DNA from: Verrucomicrobiota bacterium | GTDB lineage: Bacteria > Verrucomicrobiota > Verrucomicrobiia > Limisphaerales > CAZBKV01 | Length of the DNA: 7,805 nt | Direction: 5' to 3' | Assembly: GCA_021160185.1 (NCBI GenBank) | Contig: JAGHDA010000451.1 | Coordinates: forward strand, 1 to 7,805 | In this document: piece by piece, positions 1 through 6,194 of the stretch | How the letters are laid out: every line of letters begins with the position of its first letter | How positions within the stretch are numbered: the stretch's first letter is position 1 | Program-made: the position numbers and the translations under genes | The notes under the pieces: generated by a model | What the model was told of the DNA's origin: nothing | The model's database searches: none | The model's input: only the letters and a program-made list of their open reading frames with translations

Positions 1-140
1 GGTTTGGGGTGGGACTTGTGGACGGGAGGAAGGTCCTTGAGACCTTCGATTCCGTGTGTTTGGAAGCGTCTTTTGTACTCGTAGAAGCGGCTGCGGGAGA
101 GGCCTCTTCTGCGGCAAGCCTCCGAGACGTTTCCTTCCGT
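1..140 (-). pseudogene. IS481-type transposase, N-terminal helix-turn-helix fragment (runs off left edge)
   Basis: Read on the minus strand from 134 to the left edge, the frame gives a helix-turn-helix of the kind that opens IS481-type transposases: NVSEACRRRGLSRSRFYEYK, then RRFQTHGIEGLKDLPP and HKSHP. In the family this DNA-binding module is followed by a DDE integrase core, which would lie beyond the left edge. No ATG, GTG or TTG exists between the in-frame stop at 177-179 and the motif. The codon just before it (138-140) is ACG, which could be a mutated ATG, or the true N-terminus may have been cut away. The copy therefore looks broken at its 5' end. The motif match is strong; the exact IS family is inferred from memory of related proteins. 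Confidence 0.72.
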
Positions 141-152
141 TGGCGGCGGGGT

Positions 153-174
153 GGTGACAGGGTGAGGGATCGGA
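153..174 (+). repeat. Left arm of imperfect inverted repeat (GGTGACAGG type)
   Basis: This 22-nt stretch matches the reverse complement of 434-455 at 17 of 22 positions, including an unbroken nine-base GGTGACAGG and the final CGGA. The two arms enclose about 300 bp holding the TnpA-like remnant. They could be terminal repeats of a small or decayed element. No flanking target duplication was identified. Confidence 0.45.
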
Positions 175-183
175 CCTCAGCGG

Positions 184-393
184 GTGGATCAGTGGTTCGC
201 GACGGAGCGCGGACTTTCCCCCGGTCAACTCCATTACTGGGCGTACGGTCCCACTCCCAGCTCGACAACAGGCAGTGACGCCCCGCTGTTTCAAGAGGTG
301 CGACTGCCCGCGAGCATGGCGTCGCCCAGCGGCAGGGCCGCGGAGATGGTCCTCGCGAACGGGACAACGGCTTGTGGTGCTGCGGTTGCGTGA
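184..393 (+). pseudogene. IS66 TnpA-like accessory protein remnant
   Basis: The plus-strand frame from about 166 reads QRVDQWFATERGLSPGQLHY, resembling the short helix-turn-helix of IS66-family TnpA (OrfA), where an F/Y-x-x-x-x-G-L-S-x-x-x-L-x-Y-W pattern is common. It is followed by FQEVRLPA and a GRAAEMVLANGTT stretch like the C-terminal EV-x-LP-x-G region of that family. The usual first residues are missing, and the frame closes at 391-393. Moving to another frame near 370 gives LVVLRLREGPIL up to a stop at 443-445, which suits an eroded copy with one frameshift. TnpB and the large IS66 transposase are absent. Resemblance is moderate and based on pattern only; a chance open frame is the alternative. 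Confidence 0.35.
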
Positions 394-433
394 AGGGCCG
401 ATTCTGCATTGTCCTTCGCGCGCTAAATCCGTT

Positions 434-459
434 TCCGGACCTTGAACCTGTCACCTTAT
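434..459 (+). repeat. Right arm of inverted repeat, also copied at 2919-2940
   Basis: Positions 434-455 pair with 153-174 (17 of 22). Positions 438-459 are also a direct-repeat partner of 2919-2940, identical at 20 of 22 positions, with shared core TTGAACCTGTCAC. The two direct copies lie on either side of the WD40 gene. A common origin as insertion-sequence ends is the simplest reading; the family is not known to me. Confidence 0.5.
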
Positions 460-520
460 TTTATCGTGGGCGCTCCGGCGTAGCAGTCGAGGGGTTGTTG
501 TCTCGCCTATTGCGAAGACG

Positions 521-536
521 AGCCCCAGACGGGGCT
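521..536 (-). terminator. Stem-loop just past the WD40 gene stop
   Basis: AGCCCC and GGGGCT form a six-base-pair GC-rich stem around a four-base loop, beginning four bases after the minus-strand stop codon at 540-542. The position suits transcription termination or 3'-end protection. No run of U follows on the minus strand, so it is not a canonical intrinsic terminator. Confidence 0.4.
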
Positions 537-539
537 AGG

Positions 540-2588
540 CTACCGCCGCGCGCGGTACAGTCGCCCCACGTCGCCAGCAAGTGGCGCCCAGATCTGTTCA
601 TCGAACGGTTCGCTCACCACGCTCCACTCGGCATCGGTGAGTGACCGGGATTCGATTTGAAATGGGCCGGGGGCGCCCACGAGGCGCAGGTGAAGCTGCC
701 CGCCAGCCACAACCGGGTCCTGGATGAAGAACGGGAAATCAAAGGCCAGCAACGATCCATCTCGTCGTGTCGCCACCAGCCAACGATGATCCGCCGCAGC
801 GGTGAACTGGATGAGCTGAATCGCCGCCGGGCCGGCGATTTGTGCGATGCAGGCCCCGTTGTCCGTACGCCAGACTTTCATCGGTTGGCGACCACTTTGC
901 GAGGTCAGGAGCAGGCGTCGGTCGGGGCTGAGCACGGCCGTGTAGTTCGTCAGTGGAATCTTCACACCCCCCAGGTGACTGCCGTCAGTCATTCGCCACA
1001 GATCGATCCAACCTTCTCGATTGAGCGTCCAGACCTGGTCGGGTTCGGCCCCGAACTCAAGACTACCGCCTCCCGGGATGACAACAGGCCCGGAGTCCTC
1101 GTCCACCGTCCAGACGAACGTCTTACAGCAGTCCGAGCTCACCACCCGTGTGCCGTCGGGACTGATGCGAGCCCACATGATCCCGCGGTGCGTCACGGAC
1201 AGCAACGCCTGCCAGGTTTCGGTAGAAAACACGGTGAACCGCTCGGAAGGCCATTCCTCGAAGGCAAGCAACCGGCTCCCGTTCGCCGACACTTCCAGAT
1301 CGAACCATGAGGCGACGTCCGTCAGGAGGCGGACCCGGTTCAACAAAGTGCCTTCCGGCAGGGTTCGGATCTCCAGATGCCCCGTCCTTATGGGAATGAA
1401 CACGACGTTGGTTGTTGGAGAGGGGCAGACCCGCTCGACGTCGGCCTCAGGCTCGAGAGTCCAGCGATGAGCGACGAGACCGTTGGTGGCATTGAGCAAC
1501 ACAACGTCATGGGACCAACTTCCCTTCACCACCCATTGCCCATCGTGCGAGAATCTCGCTGGTGTGCGAAGAGCCCTTACCAGGGGGCTGAACGGCTGCG
1601 CGTTGGTGTCTCCGGTGAGCGACCACCAGTAGCTTCCGTAAGTGCCGCCTGCCACCAGGCGCTGTCCGTCCGGCGACCAGGCTATCGCGTTGATCGTGGC
1701 TTCGCCGGCCGGGATCCCACTCAGTGTGCCCTTCAGCGAGCCATCGGCCACGTCGCGCAACTCGATGCCGCCGCTATGAAGGGCCACGGCCAGGGTGGCG
1801 CCATCGGGCGAATACGCCAGCCGCGTGACGTTGGTGGGGGGCGCGTAAAGGTCGGCAATCAGTTGACCGTCCGCGACGGCATACCGCCGAAGCCCGTTAG
1901 TTGCCGCTACACAAAACTCCGTTCCGTCCGGGGCAACCGCTGCCACCCAGGCCCCGCCCAGGGCTGGATCAACGGTTCGCCAGGCGGCATCTCCGGTTTC
2001 GGCGTTGAACCGGATCACCTCACCGTCCGCCAGCGCCAGAAACTCCGTGGCGATGAAAAACTCTGCCCAACGGAAGGCATTCGTGCTGTTTCCGGATCCA
2101 TCGGTAAACGTCGCCTCAATCGGCTCGCCGTCAGCGGGGTGCCACACCCGGATGACTCCGAAGAGTTCCTGGGTCAACAACAAGCGGTCATCCGATGAAA
2201 AACTCAGCGTGTCGGCCACCGTGCCCAATCTCACACTCCAAATCACTGAGCCATCGTCCACTCGGCAAAGATGGAGCAGGCCGTAGGACGAAATCATGGC
2301 GACCTTTCGCTGATCATTGGAAAGGCCGGCTGTCGTCGTGAATTTCTCCGGAACCGGCGTCAGCGAGAGGAGTCGCCTGGTGGTGAAGTCCCACTTCTTG
2401 AAGCCGAAGTCCGCCGCCGCGTGGGTAAACACGGCCGTGCCATCCGCGCTGAAGGCGACCAGGTTCGGGCCAAGGATGCTGCCGCCGGCCAGCCATCGGA
2501 CCTCCGGCTCGCCAACCGGTTGGGCTGAGAGCCATCTGCTCAAGAGTATCAAGGCCAGGATGAAGATACGAAATCGTTCGGATTTCAT
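540..2588 (-). CDS. Exported WD40-like repeat protein with about 14 blades
   Basis: A 682-residue protein. Residues 1-22 are a Sec signal peptide: basic start MKSERFR, hydrophobic core IFILALILL, likely cleavage after LSA. Residues about 40-620 carry roughly 14 repeats, each with a pattern such as FSADG, YSPDG, WSPDG, FSHDG, ISPDG or LSPDR, then a hydrophobic strand and an I-x-V-W or L-x-L-W type strand. Clear ones lie near residues 45, 130, 218, 259, 304, 346, 475 and 553. Fourteen blades would suit two seven-bladed propellers. Residues 621-682 form a separate module ending WAPLAGDVGRLYRARR, like the short C-terminal domains on exported verrucomicrobial proteins. No catalytic motif is visible, so binding or scaffolding outside the cytoplasm is the likely role. 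The start is chosen because it gives the signal peptide; no clear Shine-Dalgarno precedes it. The gene stands alone, flanked by repeats. Confidence 0.92.
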   Translation of the reverse strand: MKSERFRIFILALILLSRWLSAQPVGEPEVRWLAGGSILGPNLVAFSADGTAVFTHAAADFGFKKWDFTTRRLLSLTPVPEKFTTTAGLSNDQRKVAMISSYGLLHLCRVDDGSVIWSVRLGTVADTLSFSSDDRLLLTQELFGVIRVWHPADGEPIEATFTDGSGNSTNAFRWAEFFIATEFLALADGEVIRFNAETGDAAWRTVDPALGGAWVAAVAPDGTEFCVAATNGLRRYAVADGQLIADLYAPPTNVTRLAYSPDGATLAVALHSGGIELRDVADGSLKGTLSGIPAGEATINAIAWSPDGQRLVAGGTYGSYWWSLTGDTNAQPFSPLVRALRTPARFSHDGQWVVKGSWSHDVVLLNATNGLVAHRWTLEPEADVERVCPSPTTNVVFIPIRTGHLEIRTLPEGTLLNRVRLLTDVASWFDLEVSANGSRLLAFEEWPSERFTVFSTETWQALLSVTHRGIMWARISPDGTRVVSSDCCKTFVWTVDEDSGPVVIPGGGSLEFGAEPDQVWTLNREGWIDLWRMTDGSHLGGVKIPLTNYTAVLSPDRRLLLTSQSGRQPMKVWRTDNGACIAQIAGPAAIQLIQFTAAADHRWLVATRRDGSLLAFDFPFFIQDPVVAGGQLHLRLVGAPGPFQIESRSLTDAEWSVVSEPFDEQIWAPLAGDVGRLYRARR

Positions 2589-2608
2589 CGCTTCTGCATT
2601 AGAGTTTT

Positions 2609-2637
2609 AGAATATCCTAATACCCATCTCGGGGCAA
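2609..2637 (-). promoter_or_regulatory. Candidate sigma70-like promoter for the WD40 gene
   Basis: On the minus strand TTGCCC (2632-2637) and TATTCT (2609-2614) are separated by exactly 17 bases. Transcription would start about 7-8 bases further on, near 2602, leaving a leader of only about 13 bases before the ATG at 2588. That agrees with the lack of a clear Shine-Dalgarno. The local AT-rich patch contrasts with the GC-rich surroundings. Box matches are partial, so this is a candidate only. Confidence 0.35.
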
Positions 2638-2918
2638 GCCGCCTGGGGCAGCCTTGCTGGATCGCTAGTGACTTGGCCCAGGCAAACGCGGGGGCAACGT
2701 CGAAGAAAAGTTTGGAGCCGCACAGGGCTGGCCGAGCAGGGGACGAGCCCGTGTCTTCATGGTAAGGTGATGGTGAGGCATTGGTTCCATTCTCGTGGCT
2801 CCTCCCTCATCAGGGCCCGCTGTCGCGGGATCTGCCGGCGCAGCTCAAGGCCGCCGTGGCGTGCAGGACAGGCTCATGTTGCCGGACACGTCGGGACTTC
2901 CTGTCAGCCGGGCTGGGA

Positions 2919-2940
2919 GACTTTGAACCTGTCACTTTAT
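2919..2940 (+). repeat. Second copy of the 22-nt repeat
   Basis: Identical at 20 of 22 positions to 438-459, in the same orientation; the differences are two C/T changes. The copies bracket the WD40 gene and its upstream region, about 2.5 kb apart. The reverse complement contains GTGACAGG, also found at 153-174. Confidence 0.55.
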
Positions 2941-3043
2941 GCGCACATACCGTGGCGAACAGAGGTTCGGCATGAGTCCCCCAAGAAGCGCCCAAGAAAG
3001 TTTCCAGGCCTTGGCTCCATTTGGCGGTCGGCGGGTGGCGCTT

Positions 3044-3066
3044 ATGCCGGGAGATGCCACCGGCAT
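3044..3066. repeat. Small inverted repeat in the gene-poor stretch
   Basis: ATGCCGG (3044-3050) and CCGGCAT (3060-3066) form a perfect seven-base-pair stem with a nine-base loop. An overlapping alternative pairs GATGCC (3053-3058) with GGCATC (3062-3067) around a three-base loop. No U run follows on either strand. Function is unknown. Confidence 0.35.
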
Positions 3067-3250
3067 CCGAAGCGCCGTCGTTCGAGCGGCCCGCCCCATG
3101 CTCAGCGTCTTGTCGTGAGGCCGGGTCACATTGAACGACCAGCCAAACCAATGCCTTACGCCGAACGTATGCGCGAACCCAGCAGTTCTCGCGACCGCAC
3201 GCGCCGAGGAATACTTGGAGGGGGCGGGCGGCCGTTGGTTCCAGCCTGAC

Positions 3251-3616
3251 TCAGCCTTGAGGGGAGCGGCGCCGCGCGCGCTGCCGCCAGGCCCACACGC
3301 ACCACAGCGGCGCCAGGCCCGCCAACATCCGGAAACCGAGGCAGAGCTGCCCCCGGCCGGGCAACACGTAGTGGTCCCGCGTCAGGCTGAAGACGTGCTT
3401 GTTGTCCTCGCTCCAGCTGTTCCGCAGCCAGCCCGCCCTCACGCAGATCCGACACAGCCCCAGCGAACTCAGGCCGAACATCGCGCTGCTCAGCGTGCGC
3501 GGCGGGAGAATCTTCGGCACCGCCGGCCGCGGCATGATGGCTCGAGTGATGGTGGCGATGACGAGAATCCTCGTGGCCGTGACCGTAATGGCGGGAACGG
3601 TCCGCTGAGCAACCAT
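3251..3616 (-). CDS. Hypothetical small protein with hydrophobic C-terminal segment
   Basis: An open frame of 121 residues with mostly G or C at third positions in both halves, which favours real coding. I do not recognise the family. The N-terminal 45 residues are rich in Thr, Ile, Val and Pro. The middle reads WSEDNKHVFSLTRDHYVLPG. Near the C-terminus a hydrophobic stretch, about residues 87-108 (LCLGFRMLAGLAPLWCVWAW), is followed by a basic tail RQRARRR, compatible with a tail-anchored membrane protein. ATG 3616 has no evident Shine-Dalgarno; ATG 3535 and ATG 3481 are in-frame alternatives. It follows the 70-residue membrane protein gene by 70 bases on the same strand and may be co-transcribed with it. 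Confidence 0.5.
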   Translation of the reverse strand: MVAQRTVPAITVTATRILVIATITRAIMPRPAVPKILPPRTLSSAMFGLSSLGLCRICVRAGWLRNSWSEDNKHVFSLTRDHYVLPGRGQLCLGFRMLAGLAPLWCVWAWRQRARRRSPQG

Positions 3617-3686
3617 TGGCAGCCGACGCCGAAGGCCGATCCCGAGGCGATGCTCCGGAGTCCCTTATGACAGCCTCCTCGCGGAA

Positions 3687-3899
3687 TCAATCGGTCCCTC
3701 GCCAGCCCGCCAGCCTGGCCGGCAGGAACAGGATCGTTTTCGCCAACGCCAGGGCGGCTTCCACGACCCAGATCAGCAGCCGGATCGGGATCGACGTCAG
3801 CCAGAGCAGCGGGAGCAGAAACAGCAGCCCCACGGCCAACGGCCAAGCCAGCGCAAACAACACGCACCAGATCAACAGAACAACGACGGTTTTCATCAT
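3687..3899 (-). CDS. Small two-segment membrane protein (conserved hypothetical)
   Basis: Seventy residues starting MMKTVVVLLIWCVLFALAWP. A long hydrophobic stretch (about residues 3-37, with helix-breaking Pro at 20, 29 and 37) leads to IPIRLLIWVVEAALALAKTI and a C-terminal LPARLAGW. This layout, W-P in the first segment, P-[IF]-R-L between segments and a final LPARL, matches a widespread family of short uncharacterised inner-membrane proteins as I remember it. No enzymatic motif is seen. The frame stays open upstream to a TTG at 4028, but the extra 43 residues do not look like this family, and GGGAAG next to the tandem ATGs supports starting at 3899 or 3896. The 3251-3616 gene follows on the same strand. 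Confidence 0.68.
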   Translation of the reverse strand: MMKTVVVLLIWCVLFALAWPLAVGLLFLLPLLWLTSIPIRLLIWVVEAALALAKTILFLPARLAGWRGTD

Positions 3900-4100
3900 C
3901 TTCCCGCCACGCTTTGGCCACACACTCCGCCACGGCCCGAGCAGCATCGACGAGGCCGCAACCTTCAACACCTCGTCGGTTCCGAAGCTTCCGCGACAAA
4001 TGCTCCAGAAACGCGCCGCCAGATACAATCCCCAAACTCGCGCTCCCGGGGAAAACCTGATTCATCTGTTCTCGGGCAGGGGGCGAGACAAACACCCTGT

Positions 4101-4163
4101 CCGGGACGAAAGCTTCTCCCTGCCGGCGGACGGGCGGGCTGTAAGCACGAAAGCTCGTCCCGG
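4101..4163. repeat. Bulged long-range stem-loop
   Basis: CCGGGACG (4101-4108) pairs with CGTCCCGG (4156-4163), and AGCTT (4111-4115) pairs with AAGCT (4151-4155), giving 13 base pairs interrupted only by a two-base AA bulge, around a 35-base loop. The nonamer ACGAAAGCT also occurs twice in direct orientation (4106-4114 and 4147-4155). It lies about 200 bases upstream of the small membrane protein gene on the minus strand. It could be a structured leader, a small RNA element or a mobile-element end. Confidence 0.45.
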
Positions 4164-4436
4164 CGCTTGGCATCCGCCCGAGGGGCGCTGGACCGCCTCG
4201 CCCCGGAGGCCTGCGGGCGCGCGCCGGCAAAGTGTCTCGCTGTCTTTCCGTGCGCCCGGCTTGGGCCCGGACTAACCCGACTTCGCGGATTGGGGGGCAT
4301 GCCGGGGCCTCACTCGTTGGAACAGAACAATGGTATCCAAAAGGTCGGCGCCACAGGCCATTTGGGGCCCAAATCAGCAATGCGCCCGTTGATTTCCAAA
4401 CACTTACGGAGCCGAATGACCCGAATTTTTCCGATT

Positions 4437-4457
4437 GCTTCGGCGAAACCGCGAAGC
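4437..4457 (-). terminator. Stem-loop just past the GH172 gene stop
   Basis: GCTTCG (4437-4442) and CGAAGC (4452-4457) form a six-base-pair stem with a nine-base loop, starting five bases after the minus-strand stop codon at 4462-4464. There is no clear U run after it, so factor-independent termination is uncertain. Confidence 0.35.
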
Positions 4458-4461
4458 CGGG

Positions 4462-6102
4462 TTAGCGGTAAAGAATCGGGCGCTTGCGCCAATCCTTGTC
4501 CTTGTCGTGGCCGTAGGCCGCCACGCGCGGGCGGCGCTCCCGAAGCCGCGCCGACTCCAGGCCCAGATAGAATCCCCGGGAAGAGGGATTCTTCCCCGCG
4601 CACTCCAGGCGCAGGACATACCGGCCCGGATCGGGCCAGAAATCAAGGAGGTGAAACTCGCGCTGAACGGTCTGGGGACTGTAAAAGTCCAACGGCTCGC
4701 CCAGCTTGACGCCGTTAAGTGAAACCTGGTATCGGCCGAAATCGTAGGAGCAGGTCGCATTGAGCAGGAGCCGCAGGGGCTCCTTTTTCTTCACCGCGAA
4801 GGGGATCTCCAGCCACGCGTCCTTGGCGCTCGGCGCGCGGTACAACACCTGCGGCCCCTCATAGAACGGGAGCTTTTGCAAAACCGCCTCCCCCGCCCCG
4901 TGGCGATCAGGCGCCAGGACGTCCCGCGCATAGGCGACGATCCGATCCAGGCTTGGCAGACGCCGGCGGTCGGCGGCCGGGGCGCGCGCCGCGAATGTCG
5001 GCTCGCCGGTCTGATACCAAAAAGCCACGCTGGCGTAGTCGTCCTCCCGCTCGTTCCAGCTCGTGCTTTTGTAGTCGGGATTTTCATCGGGCGGGAGCCA
5101 GCCGAAATGCTCAAAGGTCACCTTGATCCCAGTGCGGAAAACGATAGGATCGTGGAGATGCCAGCGGTAGGCGCTGATATGGCCGCCGACAACGCCCAGT
5201 TGGTCCACGTACGGCGCCCCCGAGTAGGGCGTCTCGTGGCGTTTCAATCCCCAGGCCGAAAGGAAGTAGTCTTCCGTGCCAGTGCCCCAGATCGAAGGGC
5301 GGGTCTCGCCGTCGATGTAGATCTTCTCGTCCCCTTCGCCAAACCAGGAGGGGCTGCGCGTCCTCACGGCCAGCACCGTTCCCACGTAATGGCCCTTGCC
5401 GCGAGTGTCCAGGACCACGTAGTCCCGGCCCGAGCGCGCGGGATATTCCTGGCGATACTGCGCGTAGAAATAGGGCGTCTCCTCCGGAAGCCGGTCCAGC
5501 TTGATCCAGTCAATGTTGTAGTAAAGCAAGCTGATGGGTTTTTCACTCTGGTTCTCGATCTCCACCCGCGCCGACTTCCGAAACGGCATGCGCCAGAAAC
5601 AGTTGTAGGAGTCGCCGTCCTCCACCGCCACCGGCAGGCTGATCACCTCGCTCCGCTTGCCGAAGCAGTTGGCAAAGAAATCTCCCACCGGCGCTTCCAC
5701 CCCCGGGCGCGAACGGCCGTCCCAGTAGATTCGCAGGAGCATCTCTTGGTGGTTCGCCGAGCCGCGAGGGGCCCAAGGGTGAGGCTCCGGCCCCAGAAAG
5801 GTCATCCAGATGTGCGTGATCACGCCCGGACCCTTCACGTCCATCAACACATGTGTTTTGCCGGGCGGGACGCGGAAGTTGTCGAAGTTGCTCTCTTCGC
5901 TTCGATCCCCGCGCGGCGGGGCTTGCGGATTGAGCCGGGGATGCTCTCCGCGTCGGGATTCGCCGTCCCGCATGGTGGAGCTGACGCGCATCGAGCGCCC
6001 CGGCTGCGGCCGAGCCAGATTTTCCAGAACGCCGCCGCCCGGCTGCGCCGCGCCGAGGCGCGCCGCCAGGCAGCCCGCAAGAAGTCCCAAGGCAAGTTTC
6101 AT
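4462..6102 (-). CDS. Exported DUF2961 protein, glycoside hydrolase family 172-like
   Basis: A 546-residue protein. Residues 1-19 are a signal peptide (MKLALGLLAGCLAARLGAA); LAGC at 8-11 also resembles a lipobox. Residues about 35-370 carry the DUF2961 core: GPGVITHIWMTF (91-102), LLRIYWDG (122-129), VEAPVGDFFAN (135-145), MPFRKSARVEIEN (172-184), GKGHYVGT (235-242), GEGDEKIYIDGE (255-266), GTGTEDYF (273-280), AYRWHLHDPI (311-320) and the YASVAFWYQ strand. GH172 enzymes hydrolyse or rearrange fructo- and arabinofuranosides. E256 and E277 are 21 residues apart, as are the two catalytic glutamates I recall for the Bifidobacterium dentium enzyme (E270 and E291). Residues about 415-520 form a beta-sandwich-like domain (YQVSLNGVKLGE, YVLRLECAGKN). 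A weak AGGGTG lies eight bases before the ATG. It follows the flavoprotein gene on the same strand. Family is firm; substrate is unknown. Confidence 0.94.
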   Translation of the reverse strand: MKLALGLLAGCLAARLGAAQPGGGVLENLARPQPGRSMRVSSTMRDGESRRGEHPRLNPQAPPRGDRSEESNFDNFRVPPGKTHVLMDVKGPGVITHIWMTFLGPEPHPWAPRGSANHQEMLLRIYWDGRSRPGVEAPVGDFFANCFGKRSEVISLPVAVEDGDSYNCFWRMPFRKSARVEIENQSEKPISLLYYNIDWIKLDRLPEETPYFYAQYRQEYPARSGRDYVVLDTRGKGHYVGTVLAVRTRSPSWFGEGDEKIYIDGETRPSIWGTGTEDYFLSAWGLKRHETPYSGAPYVDQLGVVGGHISAYRWHLHDPIVFRTGIKVTFEHFGWLPPDENPDYKSTSWNEREDDYASVAFWYQTGEPTFAARAPAADRRRLPSLDRIVAYARDVLAPDRHGAGEAVLQKLPFYEGPQVLYRAPSAKDAWLEIPFAVKKKEPLRLLLNATCSYDFGRYQVSLNGVKLGEPLDFYSPQTVQREFHLLDFWPDPGRYVLRLECAGKNPSSRGFYLGLESARLRERRPRVAAYGHDKDKDWRKRPILYR

Positions 6103-6110
6103 GCGCCGGC

Positions 6111-6116
6111 CACCCT
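6111..6116 (-). promoter_or_regulatory. Weak ribosome-binding site for the GH172 gene
   Basis: AGGGTG on the minus strand lies eight bases before the ATG at 6100-6102. It is the only purine-rich, Shine-Dalgarno-like element near the start and supports the start that gives the signal peptide. No promoter is evident in the gap to the flavoprotein gene. Confidence 0.3.
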
Positions 6117-6156
6117 AAACGGCCGCGCCTTCTCCAGCCAGCGCTTTCCCAGGCCG

Positions 6157-6184
6157 CCGCGCGCCGCCGGGAGGCGACGCGCGG
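6157..6184 (-). other. Intercistronic 12-bp stem-loop between flavoprotein and GH172 genes
   Basis: CCGCGCGCCGCC (6157-6168) and GGCGACGCGCGG (6173-6184) pair over 12 positions around a four-base loop. The only non-Watson-Crick position would be a G-U pair in the minus-strand transcript. It begins ten bases after the flavoprotein stop (6195-6197). No U run follows on the minus strand. Candidate roles are partial termination, protection of the upstream mRNA from 3' decay, or uneven expression of the two genes. Confidence 0.55.
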
Positions 6185-6194
6185 GCTTACCGTC

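Larger units (their letters stand above)
2638..3250. other. Gene-poor stretch, probably degenerate
   Basis: Open frames occur on both strands, the longest at 2668-3249 (plus) and 2810-3151 (minus), but they overlap each other, are rich in Arg, Pro, Ser and Cys, and show no domain I recognise. The stretch carries the repeat copy at 2919-2940 and the hairpin at 3044-3066. I read it as non-coding or decayed mobile DNA. Confidence 0.5.
3900..4461. other. Intergenic stretch between the GH172 gene and the small membrane protein gene
   Basis: About 560 bases without a gene I can support. Several long open frames cross it on both strands (for example 3490-4380 minus and 3616-4275 plus), but they run through the small membrane protein gene in other frames and have unconvincing composition. 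The stretch contains a bulged stem-loop at 4101-4163 and a short hairpin at 4437-4457. It is long for this otherwise compact strand and could hold a leader, a small RNA or a decayed gene. Confidence 0.45.

Noticed and set aside
9..278. An 89-residue plus-strand open frame at the left edge
   Set aside because: It lies opposite the transposase helix-turn-helix and in another frame from the TnpA-like remnant, with no independent support.
657..2198. Several 150-270 residue plus-strand open frames opposite the WD40 gene
   Set aside because: They overlap one another and the well-supported minus-strand repeat protein, and have shadow-like composition.
2919..2940. GGTTCAAAG on the minus strand resembles a tRNA T-loop
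   Set aside because: The five bases on each side do not pair as a T-stem, and no acceptor, D-arm or anticodon arm is found around either copy.
3044..3066. Hairpin considered as an intrinsic terminator
   Set aside because: No U run on either side on either strand, and no confident gene end next to it.
2810..3249. Overlapping open frames on both strands in the gene-poor stretch
   Set aside because: No conserved motif, and atypical composition. They cross the repeat copy at 2919-2940, which suggests mobile or degenerate DNA rather than a gene.
3490..4380. A 296-residue minus-strand open frame covering the intergenic stretch and the small membrane protein gene
   Set aside because: One segment near 3890-4020 looks helix-like, but the frame then runs through the membrane protein gene out of frame, with poorer third-position bias than that gene. 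No start or domain supports it.
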